This document shows, piece after piece, positions 18,901 through 27,963 of a stretch of 64,000 bases of DNA (position 1 is the first letter of the stretch; each line of letters begins with the position of its first letter). The notes beneath the pieces were generated by a model that was not told the origin of the DNA, ran no database searches, and was given only the letters and a program-made list of their open reading frames with translations. The stretch is from Verrucomicrobiales bacterium (GTDB taxonomy: Bacteria; Verrucomicrobiota; Verrucomicrobiia; Limisphaerales; CAIMTB01). Where the stretch lies: assembly GCA_016795425.1 (NCBI GenBank), contig JAEUHG010000273.1, forward strand, positions 30,712 through 94,711. Direction: 5' to 3'. A program made the translations under genes and the position numbers.

Positions 18901-21900
18901 GCCTCCCACCACATCCCGATCCAACATCGCCTCCGCCCCAGCAATCGGATCCCCGAGGTAATGGCCGCAAAGGATCGGTTGCTGAGCGTACCGAAGGTCA
19001 CCTGCGGATACCGAGAGCCGCAAGTGACGCAATCGGCGTCGGCGCGGCACCGATACCGGCCGGCCGCTGCCGAACAATCCCGCTGCGATTTCCTCCTCCG
19101 AAGGAGGCCACGGTGGGCCCGCCTCGAACGGCTGAACGCGGCCGGATCCAGCGGCCCGCGTACGCGGTCTGCCGGGACGGACTCCTGCGGCGGCGCCAAT
19201 CCCCTGAACGCGACCTTCCTCGAGCAATTCCACAATGCCCGCGAATGCCTCCTGTTTTCGGGTCAGGTCCCCGTGACCGGCGTCGATCCACCACAGATTC
19301 CGATCGTCCATGCCACTCAATTGCCCGGATTTCCAGGTGACCGATCCGTCACCTTCACCGGTCATAAGCGGGCGGATGGCGTCGCGTCCGTGTGGATCTT
19401 TATAATGCTGGATTCCACAGGGGGTTTCCGAATCGACGCCAAACACATAGTGAACGCGATCCGCCGGCTGGGGCACCTGGTTGGACTGAAGGACACGACT
19501 CCAAAGGCCCCGGGCTTTTGTCAGGGCTTGGCCGCCCGGTTGAGCGCAGACGCCATCGCCAAACCAGCGGTCGAAGCACTTGCTCCGGTAGTCGGCCCAC
19601 AGCTTCTCCGCAAAATAGTCTTCCGCCTGCTCACTCGCGGTATCGACAAAGCCCGGCCTCGGCAGCAGCTGCAGGGCTCCGGGCATGGTGGCAGCGACAT
19701 CGAGGATTTGCTGCAAGTCGTGACGCAAATCGAGCTTGGCGAGGGTCCGAGTCGTGCCGGCCTTGCCGATGAAGTGCTGCACCAGCAAGTGCGAACCATT
19801 GTTTGGCGTGCCCAGCATGACGAAGCGGCCGGAGGGATGGCCGACGATGCGTTTCCACACCTCGGGCGATCGGGCAATCAGGGCACGGCACACCAATCCA
19901 CCCATGCTGTGAGCCAGCAGGCGCACCGGTTGTTGGCCCACCGAGTCCAGTCGATCCAGAATCTCGGCCACCTTTTCGGCCAGTCGATCCGCCTCTTCCT
20001 CGATCGGCTTTCGCCAATCGTAAGGGAAACGCACCACGTCGTGGGTGGCTTCGAGGTGGTCGCACAACTTCCCGTAGAACATCTCGAACAATGACTCCGG
20101 GGAGATCTCTTTCCCGCCCGAGGCATCCGGAAACCTCAGCTTCACGAAACCGCCCACGGTCAGGGATCCGACATCGAACCAGATGCGATTCCCTTGACCG
20201 ATGGACGCGTCTCCCTTGGGTTTCAATTCCAAATGACTGCCCATGGTCCCCGGCAGGAACACGACCACGGGTTTTCGGCCCGAGATCTCCTCGACCTTGG
20301 CTCCGCGCGACCTTCGCGTCGCGACATCCTCCGATGTGAATTCTCCGCGGGCGGCGATGGGTTCAAAGGCGGCGGTGTCGGGTTTCGCCGCCGTGAGCCA
20401 GCCGGAAAGGGCCGACCGGGTCCGCGGATTGTCGAAATAGCGGAAGTGATTCACCCGTGGCCCCTGATCGAAGAGCCCGTGGGCGCCGCCCTGTCGGGCC
20501 AAGCCTTCGTACATCGCGTCGGTATCGACCACCAGGTCGTTGTTCAACCGATCGAAGAAGGTCCAATCCGTGAACAAGACCCCAACCTTCTGCCAGAAAC
20601 TGCCACCCTCGATGTCCCCGGCGATGACGGCCATGCGCACACCGGATTTGCGTGAGGCGCGGGAAAGGAGTTCGGGCAGTGGAGCATCGGGAAGCATGGC
20701 TTCGATCCCGGGAATCGCCTGGGGATCCATGCGACGTTTCACGATCTCCATCAGAATCCGCGCGACCCCGGAGTACACGCCGCTGGTCTTGAGCCCCGAC
20801 ACCGTTCCGATGACCGAAAGCAGGCCGGAGAGAAAAACGTCAATATTGCCGCTGGCGAGCAGCGTTCCGCGGGCGGGACACGCCACCCGGACGTAACGGT
20901 CGATGGCGAAATTCTTGCTGGCCAGTTCGTCCCGAAGCGCGCGCAACAACTGACGTTCGCGTTCGGTGACCTTGTCGATTTCCGAGGCTTTGAGACCCGG
21001 CGCCGGGCGCCTTTGCCACCCTGCGATGATGTCGTCGGCAAGCCCTCCCAGGCAGAGGAGATCCCCCACCAAACCTCCGCGCGAATGGGTCACAACGGAC
21101 AACCGCGCCTTGGGCGGCAACGCCTGAGCCACCATGAGGGCGTTCTCCACCGGACTCTCGGAAAGCGTGCGGTGTTCGAGGGCATAGATACGATCCCCAT
21201 AGGTTCGCTGGATGGCGTCCCAATCGCGGCCGGCGGAACGCAGGTCACCAAAGCTTCCAATCGTATTGGACCCGGTGCCATGCAGGAACAGCAGGAGGGG
21301 CCCGCTGTCGGCGTCCTTGGCCAATTGGTCGGCGGTCACCCGCGCCAAGGCATCCCGCGGTTCGGCGGCCTGGATCCATCGGTAGACCCCCGGCGCCTGA
21401 AGCAGCCGGGATTCGACCGCCCAGGCAATGGCTCGTGCGCCAATCCAACTCGGACCTTCCAGGAGGAGGTCCTGAAGCTTCTCCCCCAACCACTCGGTGG
21501 CCAATTCCACCGCCTTGCGTCGAGCCTCTCCGATCAAATCGTCGGCATCGAGGCCCAGAATCGTCGCCTTCTTCCATATCGACCCCAGCCCGCCCCGTTG
21601 TGCCTCGTCACCCGGCTGGAGCGCATCCAGGTCGAGGCCATCTTCGATGGAAACCCCACGCTTCTTCGCGGCCGACCGTAAAGTCTCAGGGTTGAGGAAC
21701 AGGGTCTCACCGGTTTCAGTTTCGAGAACCACCACGTCATCGTGGCTCACACCATCCGAAAGGACTGGCGACGTGGATTCTCCCCGGCGGGCGCGAGACA
21801 GGTCGAACACCTGCTTGGTCCGGATCGCCTTGGAGTTCAGGAAGGCATCCCCACTTCCGGCCGAGCGTAGTCCCTCAGCCAAAGCCGCCGGGAGTGTGCG

Positions 21901-21948
21901 ATTCTGGGATTCGCCGCCGGCAAGTTTCAGTTTGATAGGCGAATTCAT
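15958..21948 (-). CDS. giant dual alpha/beta-hydrolase, CHAT protease and TPR-like protein
   Basis: A 1996-aa protein from ATG 21948 (a TTG at 21966 would add six residues). No signal peptide or membrane segment is visible. Domain order: hydrolase 1 (~215-500) with LFLHGTG and nucleophile elbow THSRGG (Ser289); hydrolase 2 (~558-915), LCAT/lipase-like, with VVFLPGTMGS, FPYDWRKPI, AHSMGG (Ser681), GDGSVTW (Asp867) and DAGHGD (His892); an unnamed alpha/beta domain (~970-1320, CGHYLGDPIAGAEAMLD); a Cys cluster (1224, 1228, 1251, 1253); a CHAT caspase-like protease (~1335-1615) with His1476 in HIAAHGLFE and Cys1520 in FLNCCHLG; C-terminal TPR-like helices (~1670-1950) and a basic tail. It is first in the operon. 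Known relatives of each domain suggest a regulated protease/lipase, perhaps in immunity or cell death; substrates are unknown. Confidence 0.85.
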   Translation of the reverse strand: MNSPIKLKLAGGESQNRTLPAALAEGLRSAGSGDAFLNSKAIRTKQVFDLSRARRGESTSPVLSDGVSHDDVVVLETETGETLFLNPETLRSAAKKRGVSIEDGLDLDALQPGDEAQRGGLGSIWKKATILGLDADDLIGEARRKAVELATEWLGEKLQDLLLEGPSWIGARAIAWAVESRLLQAPGVYRWIQAAEPRDALARVTADQLAKDADSGPLLLFLHGTGSNTIGSFGDLRSAGRDWDAIQRTYGDRIYALEHRTLSESPVENALMVAQALPPKARLSVVTHSRGGLVGDLLCLGGLADDIIAGWQRRPAPGLKASEIDKVTERERQLLRALRDELASKNFAIDRYVRVACPARGTLLASGNIDVFLSGLLSVIGTVSGLKTSGVYSGVARILMEIVKRRMDPQAIPGIEAMLPDAPLPELLSRASRKSGVRMAVIAGDIEGGSFWQKVGVLFTDWTFFDRLNNDLVVDTDAMYEGLARQGGAHGLFDQGPRVNHFRYFDNPRTRSALSGWLTAAKPDTAAFEPIAARGEFTSEDVATRRSRGAKVEEISGRKPVVVFLPGTMGSHLELKPKGDASIGQGNRIWFDVGSLTVGGFVKLRFPDASGGKEISPESLFEMFYGKLCDHLEATHDVVRFPYDWRKPIEEEADRLAEKVAEILDRLDSVGQQPVRLLAHSMGGLVCRALIARSPEVWKRIVGHPSGRFVMLGTPNNGSHLLVQHFIGKAGTTRTLAKLDLRHDLQQILDVAATMPGALQLLPRPGFVDTASEQAEDYFAEKLWADYRSKCFDRWFGDGVCAQPGGQALTKARGLWSRVLQSNQVPQPADRVHYVFGVDSETPCGIQHYKDPHGRDAIRPLMTGEGDGSVTWKSGQLSGMDDRNLWWIDAGHGDLTRKQEAFAGIVELLEEGRVQGIGAAAGVRPGRPRTRAAGSGRVQPFEAGPPWPPSEEEIAAGLFGSGRPVSVPRRRRLRHLRLSVSAGDLRYAQQPILCGHYLGDPIAGAEAMLDRDVVGGGLRQRERLGFYASEIGTSTVVLLPAEFEAFPERRRGAVVIGLGEYGKLGAPGLMETVRAGVLRFLIAVRERLTGGIVGGDRGLALAPLLVGYNSTTNISIDDSISAIVRGVMAANRHFADAMGDDALQVTRLNFTELYLETAINAVHALCRLPDRLKRELEVEKVSVEIDALLRETSGARRRLLDAGGGAGYWPRLLVTDADQSGIECPPECYEVRRVSPMPLEVLQNLQPKQDCACKKSPEGSGGGPSNSQEAPPLTPPPRIAERLRYLYLTERARAESVVRQRQPQLIEQLIDSTITSAVYDEDLSRMFFQLMVPLDFKEMARHAERMVLVVDAATSAFPWEMLVADDEPMVVKTRMVRQFVTTRFRAHVRGTAEKAALVIGNPSTAGIGRVFAIRDPRSPEGLSPLGGAEEEAEVVRAALVEGGYQVTAKIGQNIDARSVMAAVFRRSYRILHIAAHGLFEVLGRDGLRRSGVVLSDGLVLSAAEIGQMEVVPELVFLNCCHLGRSDGQPKGTNRLAGSIARELIDMGVRCVIAAGWEVDDGAAALFAGTFYQSMLREGEAFGEAVTRARRQVWQDRRTCNTWGAYQAYGDPAFKLSSVAGQESGRSNSLWVSPLEICARIDALTAHVGAGVRGGNRKPSSQDVRGIEANKEMVKQILETAPVHLLAQAEVQAALGRFYGEVREFAKARTAYEAALSAESSRGELSIQVIEQLANLEAKEGERNRDLALVDRALSRLEGLLRIPSTRSWGDDFGPANSERWSIYGSANKRKAWLLVQKKEAERAHEWLQRARNAYAVAEGRLETNTLRSYPAINRVQLDALIGIRPSDTLEKIRIVLAKASELATQAFSVSGDFFDAVMPADAELALALLNRQVSAHTTDLIRAYRTAAAAVPSSERQFNSVVGQLTLLVGFAQAFGLPKADIRGLQEIAAALGAEAPSDGQTPPTQAERATPRRRIAVRTSKSKAPTGRRRNRKSP

Positions 21949-22218
21949 GAGTGATCTGAGTGTCAATCCGGCAATCTGGATGGGGTTTCCAACCGTGGTC
22001 CTTGGGAGATCGAGTGCTCCTTCCTATGCCTCCGAATCGAGGTTCAGCAAGCAATTACCGTTCCCCGGCGAGGTCATCGGTGGGTGAGGATTCGACAAGG
22101 ACCGGACAGGCCGATTTACTTTCGAAGTGTTGTCCGATTCACTCCAAAACACTTCGGTTGAACTCCCCATCGAACCGGGTCCACGTTTCTACCGACTCCG
22201 CAACCCCCCGACCACCCT

Positions 22219-25086
22219 GTGATTCTGAAGACGAACGGAAACCAACCCCGTGGACGGGTGCGTCAATCGGGCCGGCTCGCGGCGATGCTGGTGGTCCTCG
22301 CCACGCAGTGCGGGGCGGCCTCCGAACCAACGGCGCCCGCACAGCCAGCCATCGACTTTGCCAGGGACCTCCGCCCCATTCTCGAATCGCACTGCTTCGA
22401 GTGTCACGGTCCTGCCAAACAGAAGGCGGACCTGCGCTTGGACCGTCGATCCGCCGCATTGCGCGGTGGCGATGGCGGCCCGGCCATTGTGCCGGGCCGC
22501 AGTGGTGACAGCCTGCTCCTCCACCGCATCACCGCGACCTCGCCGGACGAAGTCATGCCGCCCAAGGGCGATCGCCTAAGCGAGCGAGAGGTTGGCGTAT
22601 TGCGGGCCTGGATCGACCAGGGCGCTGTTTGGCCGGAGGACCGTCCTGGCGCGGAAGCCGAAGAAGCGCACTGGGCATTTCAACCCCTTCGCGAAACCAA
22701 GATACCCGCCGCCGGGACGGGCGAGGACTCCCGTTCCGCCGCCCCGGCCCAACCCATCGATGCGTTCATCCAGGAGCACCTGCGAAAGGCCGGACTCACG
22801 CTGTCGCCGGAAGCACCACGCCAAGTCCTGATTCGACGCCTTTACCTCGTGCTGCTGGGCGTGCACCCGACTTTCGAGGAAGTGCGCGCGTTTGAGGCTG
22901 ATCCACGATCCGACGCTTTCGAACGGCTCGTCGATCAAGTCCTGAATGATCCGCGGTACGGCGAACGCTGGGCGCGACATTGGCTGGACGTGATCCGGTT
23001 CGCCGAGAGCAACGGATTCGAAACCAACCGTGAACGCCCCACCGCATGGAAGTTTCGCGACTACATCATCGCGGCTTTCAATGAGGACCTTCCCTACGAT
23101 CGTTTCATTCGCGAACAGATTGCCGGCGACGCCCTTGGTGCTCCCATCGCCACCGGATTTCTGGTGGGCGGTCCGGTGGACATCGTGGGAAGCCCGGACC
23201 CCGTTCTCACCGCCCAGCAACGGGCCGATGAGTTGGACGACATGGTGAACACCACGGGAACCGCCTTCCTGGGACTCACCCTGGGATGCGCCCGTTGCCA
23301 TTCGCACAAATTCGATCCGATCGAGCAGCGCGAATATTACAGCCTCGCAGCGGTGTTCTCCGGCGTGCGACATGGCGAAACGCCGTTGCCGATTCCTCCG
23401 GAACAAGCGGATGCCAAAGCACGAGCCGACGCCCGTGTTGCGGACCTGGAACGACGTCTGGCACGGTTCATCGCCCCGACCGCGGCGACAACCAACGCCG
23501 TGCCCGTTTCCCAACAGCGGCCCCCGGTCAATGCCCGGTTGAATACCGAGGCTTTTGCTCCCATCGAAGCACGGCGAGTGCGCTTTTCCATCCTCGCCTC
23601 CACCGGCGGCGAACCCTGTCTTGACGAACTGGAAGTCTACGACGGCGAACGCAACGTGGCGTTGCACACCGCGGGGACTCGGGCCACCGCCTCCGGCACG
23701 CTGCCCGGCTACGAAATCCACAAGCTGGAACATCTCAATGACGGCAAGGTCGGGAACAGTCGGTCGTGGATTTCCAACACCCCCGGCAAAGGCTGGGTCC
23801 AACTCGAATTTCCCGGCCTCACCCGCATCGATCGCGTGGTCTGGAGCCGAGACCGGGAGGGCTCCTTCGCCGATCGTCTGCCGACCGATTACCGCATCGA
23901 AGTGGCCACCGGCGAGGAGCAGTGGACCCTGGTGGCAAGTTCGGCCGACCGCTTGCCTGTCGCGGCCCAGCCTGGCGCCAAGACGACGCCCGCGATCGTC
24001 TATCGCTTCGACGGGTTGCCTGTGGAGGAAGCGGAACTTGGAAGACAGTGGCAGGCGGAACTCGAAAGGACCCGCAAGGAGTTGGCGACACTTGCCAAGC
24101 CCCCAACGACCTACGCGGGTCAATTCCGCGAACCTGGTTCCACCCATCGCCTTCATCGCGGCGATCCCATGCAAAAGCGGGAGGCGGTCGCCCCGGGCAC
24201 ACTCGCTCTCTTTCGCCCGCTGACCATGGCAGCGGATGAACCGGAACAGAAGCGACGCCTCCAACTCGCCGACTGGATCGCCAGCCCGGAGAATCCGCTC
24301 ACCGCGCGCGTCCTGGTGAACCGGGTCTGGCAACACCATTTCGGGGTCGGTCTGGTGGACACCCCCAACGACTTCGGTCGCAACGGCGCACGCCCCACCC
24401 ATCCGGAATTGCTCGACTGGCTGGCCAGCGACTTCATGCAGCACGGGTGGAGCATCAAGGGCCTGCAACGCCGCATCGTGCTCTCCCGCGCCTGGCGTCA
24501 ATCCCATGCCCCGCGCGCAGAGGCCCTGGCCGTCGATGCCGCCGATCGCCTCCTGTGGCGCTTTCCACCCCGGCGCCTCGAAGCTGAGGCGATTCGGGAT
24601 TGCGTCCTCGAGGCCAGCGGGGCCCTGGTACGGACGGGGGGCGGCCCGAGCTTTCACCTGCACGAGGTCGATCGTGAGAATGTCTACCATTACCACCCGA
24701 AGGAACGCTTCGGACCCGACGAGTTCCGCCGCATGATCTACGCCTACAAGGTCCGGATGGAACATGACGGCATCTTCGGTTCGTTCGATTGCCCCGATGG
24801 CAGCCTGGTCGCCCCCAAGCGCAGCATCTCGACCACGCCATTGCAGGCGCTCAACCTCTTCAACAGCACATTCGTCCTGGATCAGGCGGAACGCCTGGCG
24901 GCCCGCGTGTCGCAGGAGGCGGGATCCGATCTTCCCGCACAGGTCCAGCGGGCCTGGGAATTGGCATTTCAGCGCGGACCGGCCGCCGATGAATCCAAAG
25001 AGGCCGTGCTCCTGGCTCAGAGCCACGGGCTTCCCGCGCTTGCTCGCGCTCTCCTGAACGCGAACGAATTTCTCTTCATTCCATGA
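22219..25086 (+). CDS. PSCyt1 / DUF1549 / DUF1553 protein with discoidin-like insert
   Basis: A 955-aa exported protein starting at GTG with a signal segment near residues 20-35. Residues ~45-130 are a Planctomycete-type cytochrome c domain: haem motif CFECH (59-63) and probable axial Met113 in EVMPPKG. Next comes DUF1549 (~165-390), then a beta-sandwich insert (~455-600: RVRFSILASTGGEPCLDELEVYDG, GWVQLEFPGLTRIDRVVWSRD) resembling F5/8-type C (discoidin) domains, then DUF1553 (~655-930). The stop overlaps the next start by four bases (ATGA), coupling it to DUF1501. Such pairs are abundant in Planctomycetota and Verrucomicrobiota and are often linked to polysaccharide breakdown; no biochemical role is proven here. 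Confidence 0.93.
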   Translation: MILKTNGNQPRGRVRQSGRLAAMLVVLATQCGAASEPTAPAQPAIDFARDLRPILESHCFECHGPAKQKADLRLDRRSAALRGGDGGPAIVPGRSGDSLLLHRITATSPDEVMPPKGDRLSEREVGVLRAWIDQGAVWPEDRPGAEAEEAHWAFQPLRETKIPAAGTGEDSRSAAPAQPIDAFIQEHLRKAGLTLSPEAPRQVLIRRLYLVLLGVHPTFEEVRAFEADPRSDAFERLVDQVLNDPRYGERWARHWLDVIRFAESNGFETNRERPTAWKFRDYIIAAFNEDLPYDRFIREQIAGDALGAPIATGFLVGGPVDIVGSPDPVLTAQQRADELDDMVNTTGTAFLGLTLGCARCHSHKFDPIEQREYYSLAAVFSGVRHGETPLPIPPEQADAKARADARVADLERRLARFIAPTAATTNAVPVSQQRPPVNARLNTEAFAPIEARRVRFSILASTGGEPCLDELEVYDGERNVALHTAGTRATASGTLPGYEIHKLEHLNDGKVGNSRSWISNTPGKGWVQLEFPGLTRIDRVVWSRDREGSFADRLPTDYRIEVATGEEQWTLVASSADRLPVAAQPGAKTTPAIVYRFDGLPVEEAELGRQWQAELERTRKELATLAKPPTTYAGQFREPGSTHRLHRGDPMQKREAVAPGTLALFRPLTMAADEPEQKRRLQLADWIASPENPLTARVLVNRVWQHHFGVGLVDTPNDFGRNGARPTHPELLDWLASDFMQHGWSIKGLQRRIVLSRAWRQSHAPRAEALAVDAADRLLWRFPPRRLEAEAIRDCVLEASGALVRTGGGPSFHLHEVDRENVYHYHPKERFGPDEFRRMIYAYKVRMEHDGIFGSFDCPDGSLVAPKRSISTTPLQALNLFNSTFVLDQAERLAARVSQEAGSDLPAQVQRAWELAFQRGPAADESKEAVLLAQSHGLPALARALLNANEFLFIP

Positions 25087-26594
25087 CTCCGCCGACTCCT
25101 GGCTCTGTTCCCCAACCGCATCCCCTCTTGAATCGGCGCCGGTTCCTGTCCGACGCAGGTTTCGGGCTGGGAGCTATCGCCCTGACCCATCTCCTGGGCA
25201 CCGAGGGCCTTCTCGCCGCGAGTGTCTCCGGAAAGCAACCCCTGCGACCCGCCATCGATCCGTCGCACCCCTTTGCACCGCGAGCCCCGCATCACCTTCC
25301 CAAGGCGCATAAGGTCCTGGTCATCTTCTGCAGCGGAGCGTGCAGTCATCTGGACACCTTCGATTACAAGCCGGAACTGATCCGGCGCCACGGCCAGCCG
25401 ATGCCGGGACAGGACAAGCTCATCACCTTTCAGGGCGAGCAAGGCGCACTCACGCGCAGCCCCTGGGAGTTCCGGCCCCGCGGGCAGTGCGGCAAGATGG
25501 TGTCCGATCTCCTGCCTCGACTGGGCGATTGCGTGGATGACCTGTGTTTCATCCATTCAATGCAGGGAAAGACCAACACCCACGGGCCCGGGGAGAATTT
25601 CATGTCCACGGGATACACCCTGGACGGCTTTCCCAGCATGGGATCCTGGGTGACGTACGCTCTCGGCACCGGCAATCAAACGCTTCCATCGTACGTCGCC
25701 ATCCCCGATCCCCGCGGCAAGCCGCAAAACAGCGTCAACAACTGGGGTTCCGGTTTTCTTCCCGCCGCCTTCCAAGGGACCGCCTTCAACGCCGCGAGTC
25801 CGATCCGAAACCTCGCGCGTCCCGACCGCATCCAGCCCGGTTCAGATCAAGCCACTCGCGACTTCCTCACGCGCCTCAATGAACGGCACCTCGAACGATT
25901 CCCCGGCGACACCGAGCTCGCCGCCCGAATTGCGAGCTACGAGCTGGCCGCGCGCATGCAACTGAGCGTGCCGGAGGTCGCAGACTTGGGGAGTGAACCC
26001 GACCACATCCTGCGCCTCTACGGCGCCCACGAAACCGGATCCAAGGTGAAGGACATACGCGCCGCCTACGCCCGGAATTGCATTCTGGCACGACGCCTCC
26101 TCGAGAAGGGCGTGCGCTTCGTCCAACTCTTCAACGGCGCCTACCAGACGGGCGGCGAAGGGGTCAGCAATTGGGACGGACACAAGGATCTGCTCAACCA
26201 ATACAGCGTCCACGGCCCCGTTCTCGATCAACCCACCGCGGGACTCCTCCTCGATCTCAAACAACGCGGACTGCTCCAGGACACGCTGGTCGTGTGGTGC
26301 ACCGAGTTCGGCCGGATGCCGACCTTTCAGAAAGGGGCACAAGGACGGGACCACAATCCGCGGGGCTTCACCTGCTGGCTGGCGGGAGCGGGCGTGAAAG
26401 CGCCCTTCAGTTACGGGGCGACGGACGAGTTTGGCTACCAGGCGGCGGACAAGATCACCACCGTCTACGACCTTCACGCCACGGTGCTCCATCTGCTCGG
26501 CTTGGACCACGAGCGGCTCACGTTCTATCACAACGGACTCGAACGCCGCCTGACCGATGTCCACGGACACGTGGTGAGCGACATACTGGCCTAG
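25083..26594 (+). CDS. DUF1501 protein with Tat signal
   Basis: A 503-aa DUF1501 protein, a sulfatase/alkaline-phosphatase-superfamily-like fold. The N-terminus carries a twin-arginine signal (NRRRFLSDAGFGLGAIAL), so it is probably exported folded. Diagnostic segments include CSGACSHLDTFDYKP, NTHGPGENFMSTGYTL, WCTEFGRMPTF, GRDHNPRGFTCWLAGAG and LTDVHGHVVSDIL. Its ATG overlaps the DUF1553 stop. Pairing of a cytochrome-like and a DUF1501 protein is the usual arrangement. The enzymatic activity is unknown. Confidence 0.93.
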   Translation: MTPPTPGSVPQPHPLLNRRRFLSDAGFGLGAIALTHLLGTEGLLAASVSGKQPLRPAIDPSHPFAPRAPHHLPKAHKVLVIFCSGACSHLDTFDYKPELIRRHGQPMPGQDKLITFQGEQGALTRSPWEFRPRGQCGKMVSDLLPRLGDCVDDLCFIHSMQGKTNTHGPGENFMSTGYTLDGFPSMGSWVTYALGTGNQTLPSYVAIPDPRGKPQNSVNNWGSGFLPAAFQGTAFNAASPIRNLARPDRIQPGSDQATRDFLTRLNERHLERFPGDTELAARIASYELAARMQLSVPEVADLGSEPDHILRLYGAHETGSKVKDIRAAYARNCILARRLLEKGVRFVQLFNGAYQTGGEGVSNWDGHKDLLNQYSVHGPVLDQPTAGLLLDLKQRGLLQDTLVVWCTEFGRMPTFQKGAQGRDHNPRGFTCWLAGAGVKAPFSYGATDEFGYQAADKITTVYDLHATVLHLLGLDHERLTFYHNGLERRLTDVHGHVVSDILA

Positions 26595-26630
26595 CGTTGG
26601 ACTCGGCCGCCACTGACCCGCGACCACCGC

Positions 26631-27755
26631 TCAGGTCAGTTTGGTGAGAAGCTCGTCGTTGGTCTTATACTTTCGGACGGCGCCGAGCAGCGTCTCCATC
26701 GCTTCGACCGGATTCAGCTCCACCATCATGCGTCGGAGTTTGCGGATGGCATCGATCTGTTTCGCCGCGAAAAGCTTCTCTTCCTTGCGCGTGCCACTCT
26801 TTGGGATGTCGATGGAGGGGAACAGCCGCCGGTCGGACAACTTCCGATCCAGGACGAGTTCCATGTTACCGGTGCCCTTGAACTCCTGGAAAATGAGCTC
26901 GTCCATCCGGGAGCCGGTGTCAACCAGCGCGGTGGCGACAATGGTGAGCGATCCGCCGTGTTCGATCTTGCGCGCGGCGGCGAACATCTTGCGTGGGATC
27001 TCGAGGGCGCGGGCATCGACACCGCCGGTCATGGTCCGGCCGCTGCCGCCATGCACGCTGTTGTACGCGCGCGCCACACGGGTGATGGAATCGAGCAGCA
27101 CGAAGACATCCTTGCCCGTTTCCACCAGACGCCGGCAGCGCTCGATGGTGAAGCGGGAAAGCCGGACGTGGGTCTCGAGATCCATGTCATTGGAGGAGGC
27201 GACGACCTCCGCCTTGACGGAGCGCTGGAAGTCCGTGACTTCCTCGGGCCGCTCATCGATCAGCAGCACGATCACGGTGACTTCGGGGTGATTGGCAGTC
27301 ACCGCATTGGCGATCTGCTTGAGGATGGTGGTCTTGCCGGTGCGGGGCGGGGCCACGATCAAGCCGCGAGTTCCCCGCCCAATCGGCGTGACCAGGTCGA
27401 TCACCCTTGTCTCGAGCTGGTCCGGCGTGGTTTCGAGCCGGAACTTCTCGATGGGATCGATGGTCGTCAGGTTCTCGAACCGGACCGACTTCACGAATTC
27501 GCCGAAGGGCATGCCGTTGACATTCACGACTTCGCGAAGCTGGGGACTCACCCCGCGATGCGGCGGCTGAAGCCGGCCTTCGACCTGGCAACCCTCGCGC
27601 AAGAAATGGCGCTTGATGGTGTCCGGAGTCACGAAGACATCGGTGGGTCGTGGCTGATATCGATTGTCAGGCGACCGCAAAAACCCGAAACCCTTTTCGG
27701 AAATCTCTAGGAATCCGGAGCCATACTCCGGGACATTGGTATTCGCATTATTCAT
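26631..27755 (-). CDS. rho: transcription termination factor Rho
   Basis: A 374-aa hexameric RNA helicase/ATPase that terminates transcription. ATG 27755 (MNNANTN) is preferred; the frame stays open to 27800 but adds an unconvincing extension. The protein starts almost directly with the cold-shock RNA-binding domain (YGSGFLEISEKGFGFLRSP, DVFVTPDTIKRH), so the usual N-terminal helical domain is missing or very short. P-loop APPRTGKTT, LLIDERPEEVTDF, LLDSITRVARAYN, the Q-loop region GRTMTGGVD, and the R-loop region GTGNMELVLDR are intact. The gene is convergent with DUF1501 (36-bp gap) and has about 200 bp of upstream space for a promoter and leader. Confidence 0.97.
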   Translation of the reverse strand: MNNANTNVPEYGSGFLEISEKGFGFLRSPDNRYQPRPTDVFVTPDTIKRHFLREGCQVEGRLQPPHRGVSPQLREVVNVNGMPFGEFVKSVRFENLTTIDPIEKFRLETTPDQLETRVIDLVTPIGRGTRGLIVAPPRTGKTTILKQIANAVTANHPEVTVIVLLIDERPEEVTDFQRSVKAEVVASSNDMDLETHVRLSRFTIERCRRLVETGKDVFVLLDSITRVARAYNSVHGGSGRTMTGGVDARALEIPRKMFAAARKIEHGGSLTIVATALVDTGSRMDELIFQEFKGTGNMELVLDRKLSDRRLFPSIDIPKSGTRKEEKLFAAKQIDAIRKLRRMMVELNPVEAMETLLGAVRKYKTNDELLTKLT

Positions 27756-27963
27756 GGCGACACACGCCATCTTCGACACGGGCCAAAAGTGGACACCCAA
27801 AACGGGAATGCTCCGGGATCCAACCTCAGAAACTGGAGAACCGTCGCAGTGGCTCCCCGCCGTGGGCCGATCGAAGCGGCCTGATGATCTGCGACGCGGA
27901 ATCCTGTAGCCCCGGATCCCCGCAACCGCAACAAGTTTTTCGAGGGAATTACTCCCGAGTCAC

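Noticed and set aside
12436..21966. Type III-E CRISPR (Craspase) association of the CHAT protein
   Set aside because: No Cas gene or repeat array was seen in the window.
22576..25026. 816-codon minus-strand frame opposite the DUF1553 gene
   Set aside because: Antisense shadow; the plus strand has haem motif and DUF1549/DUF1553 blocks.
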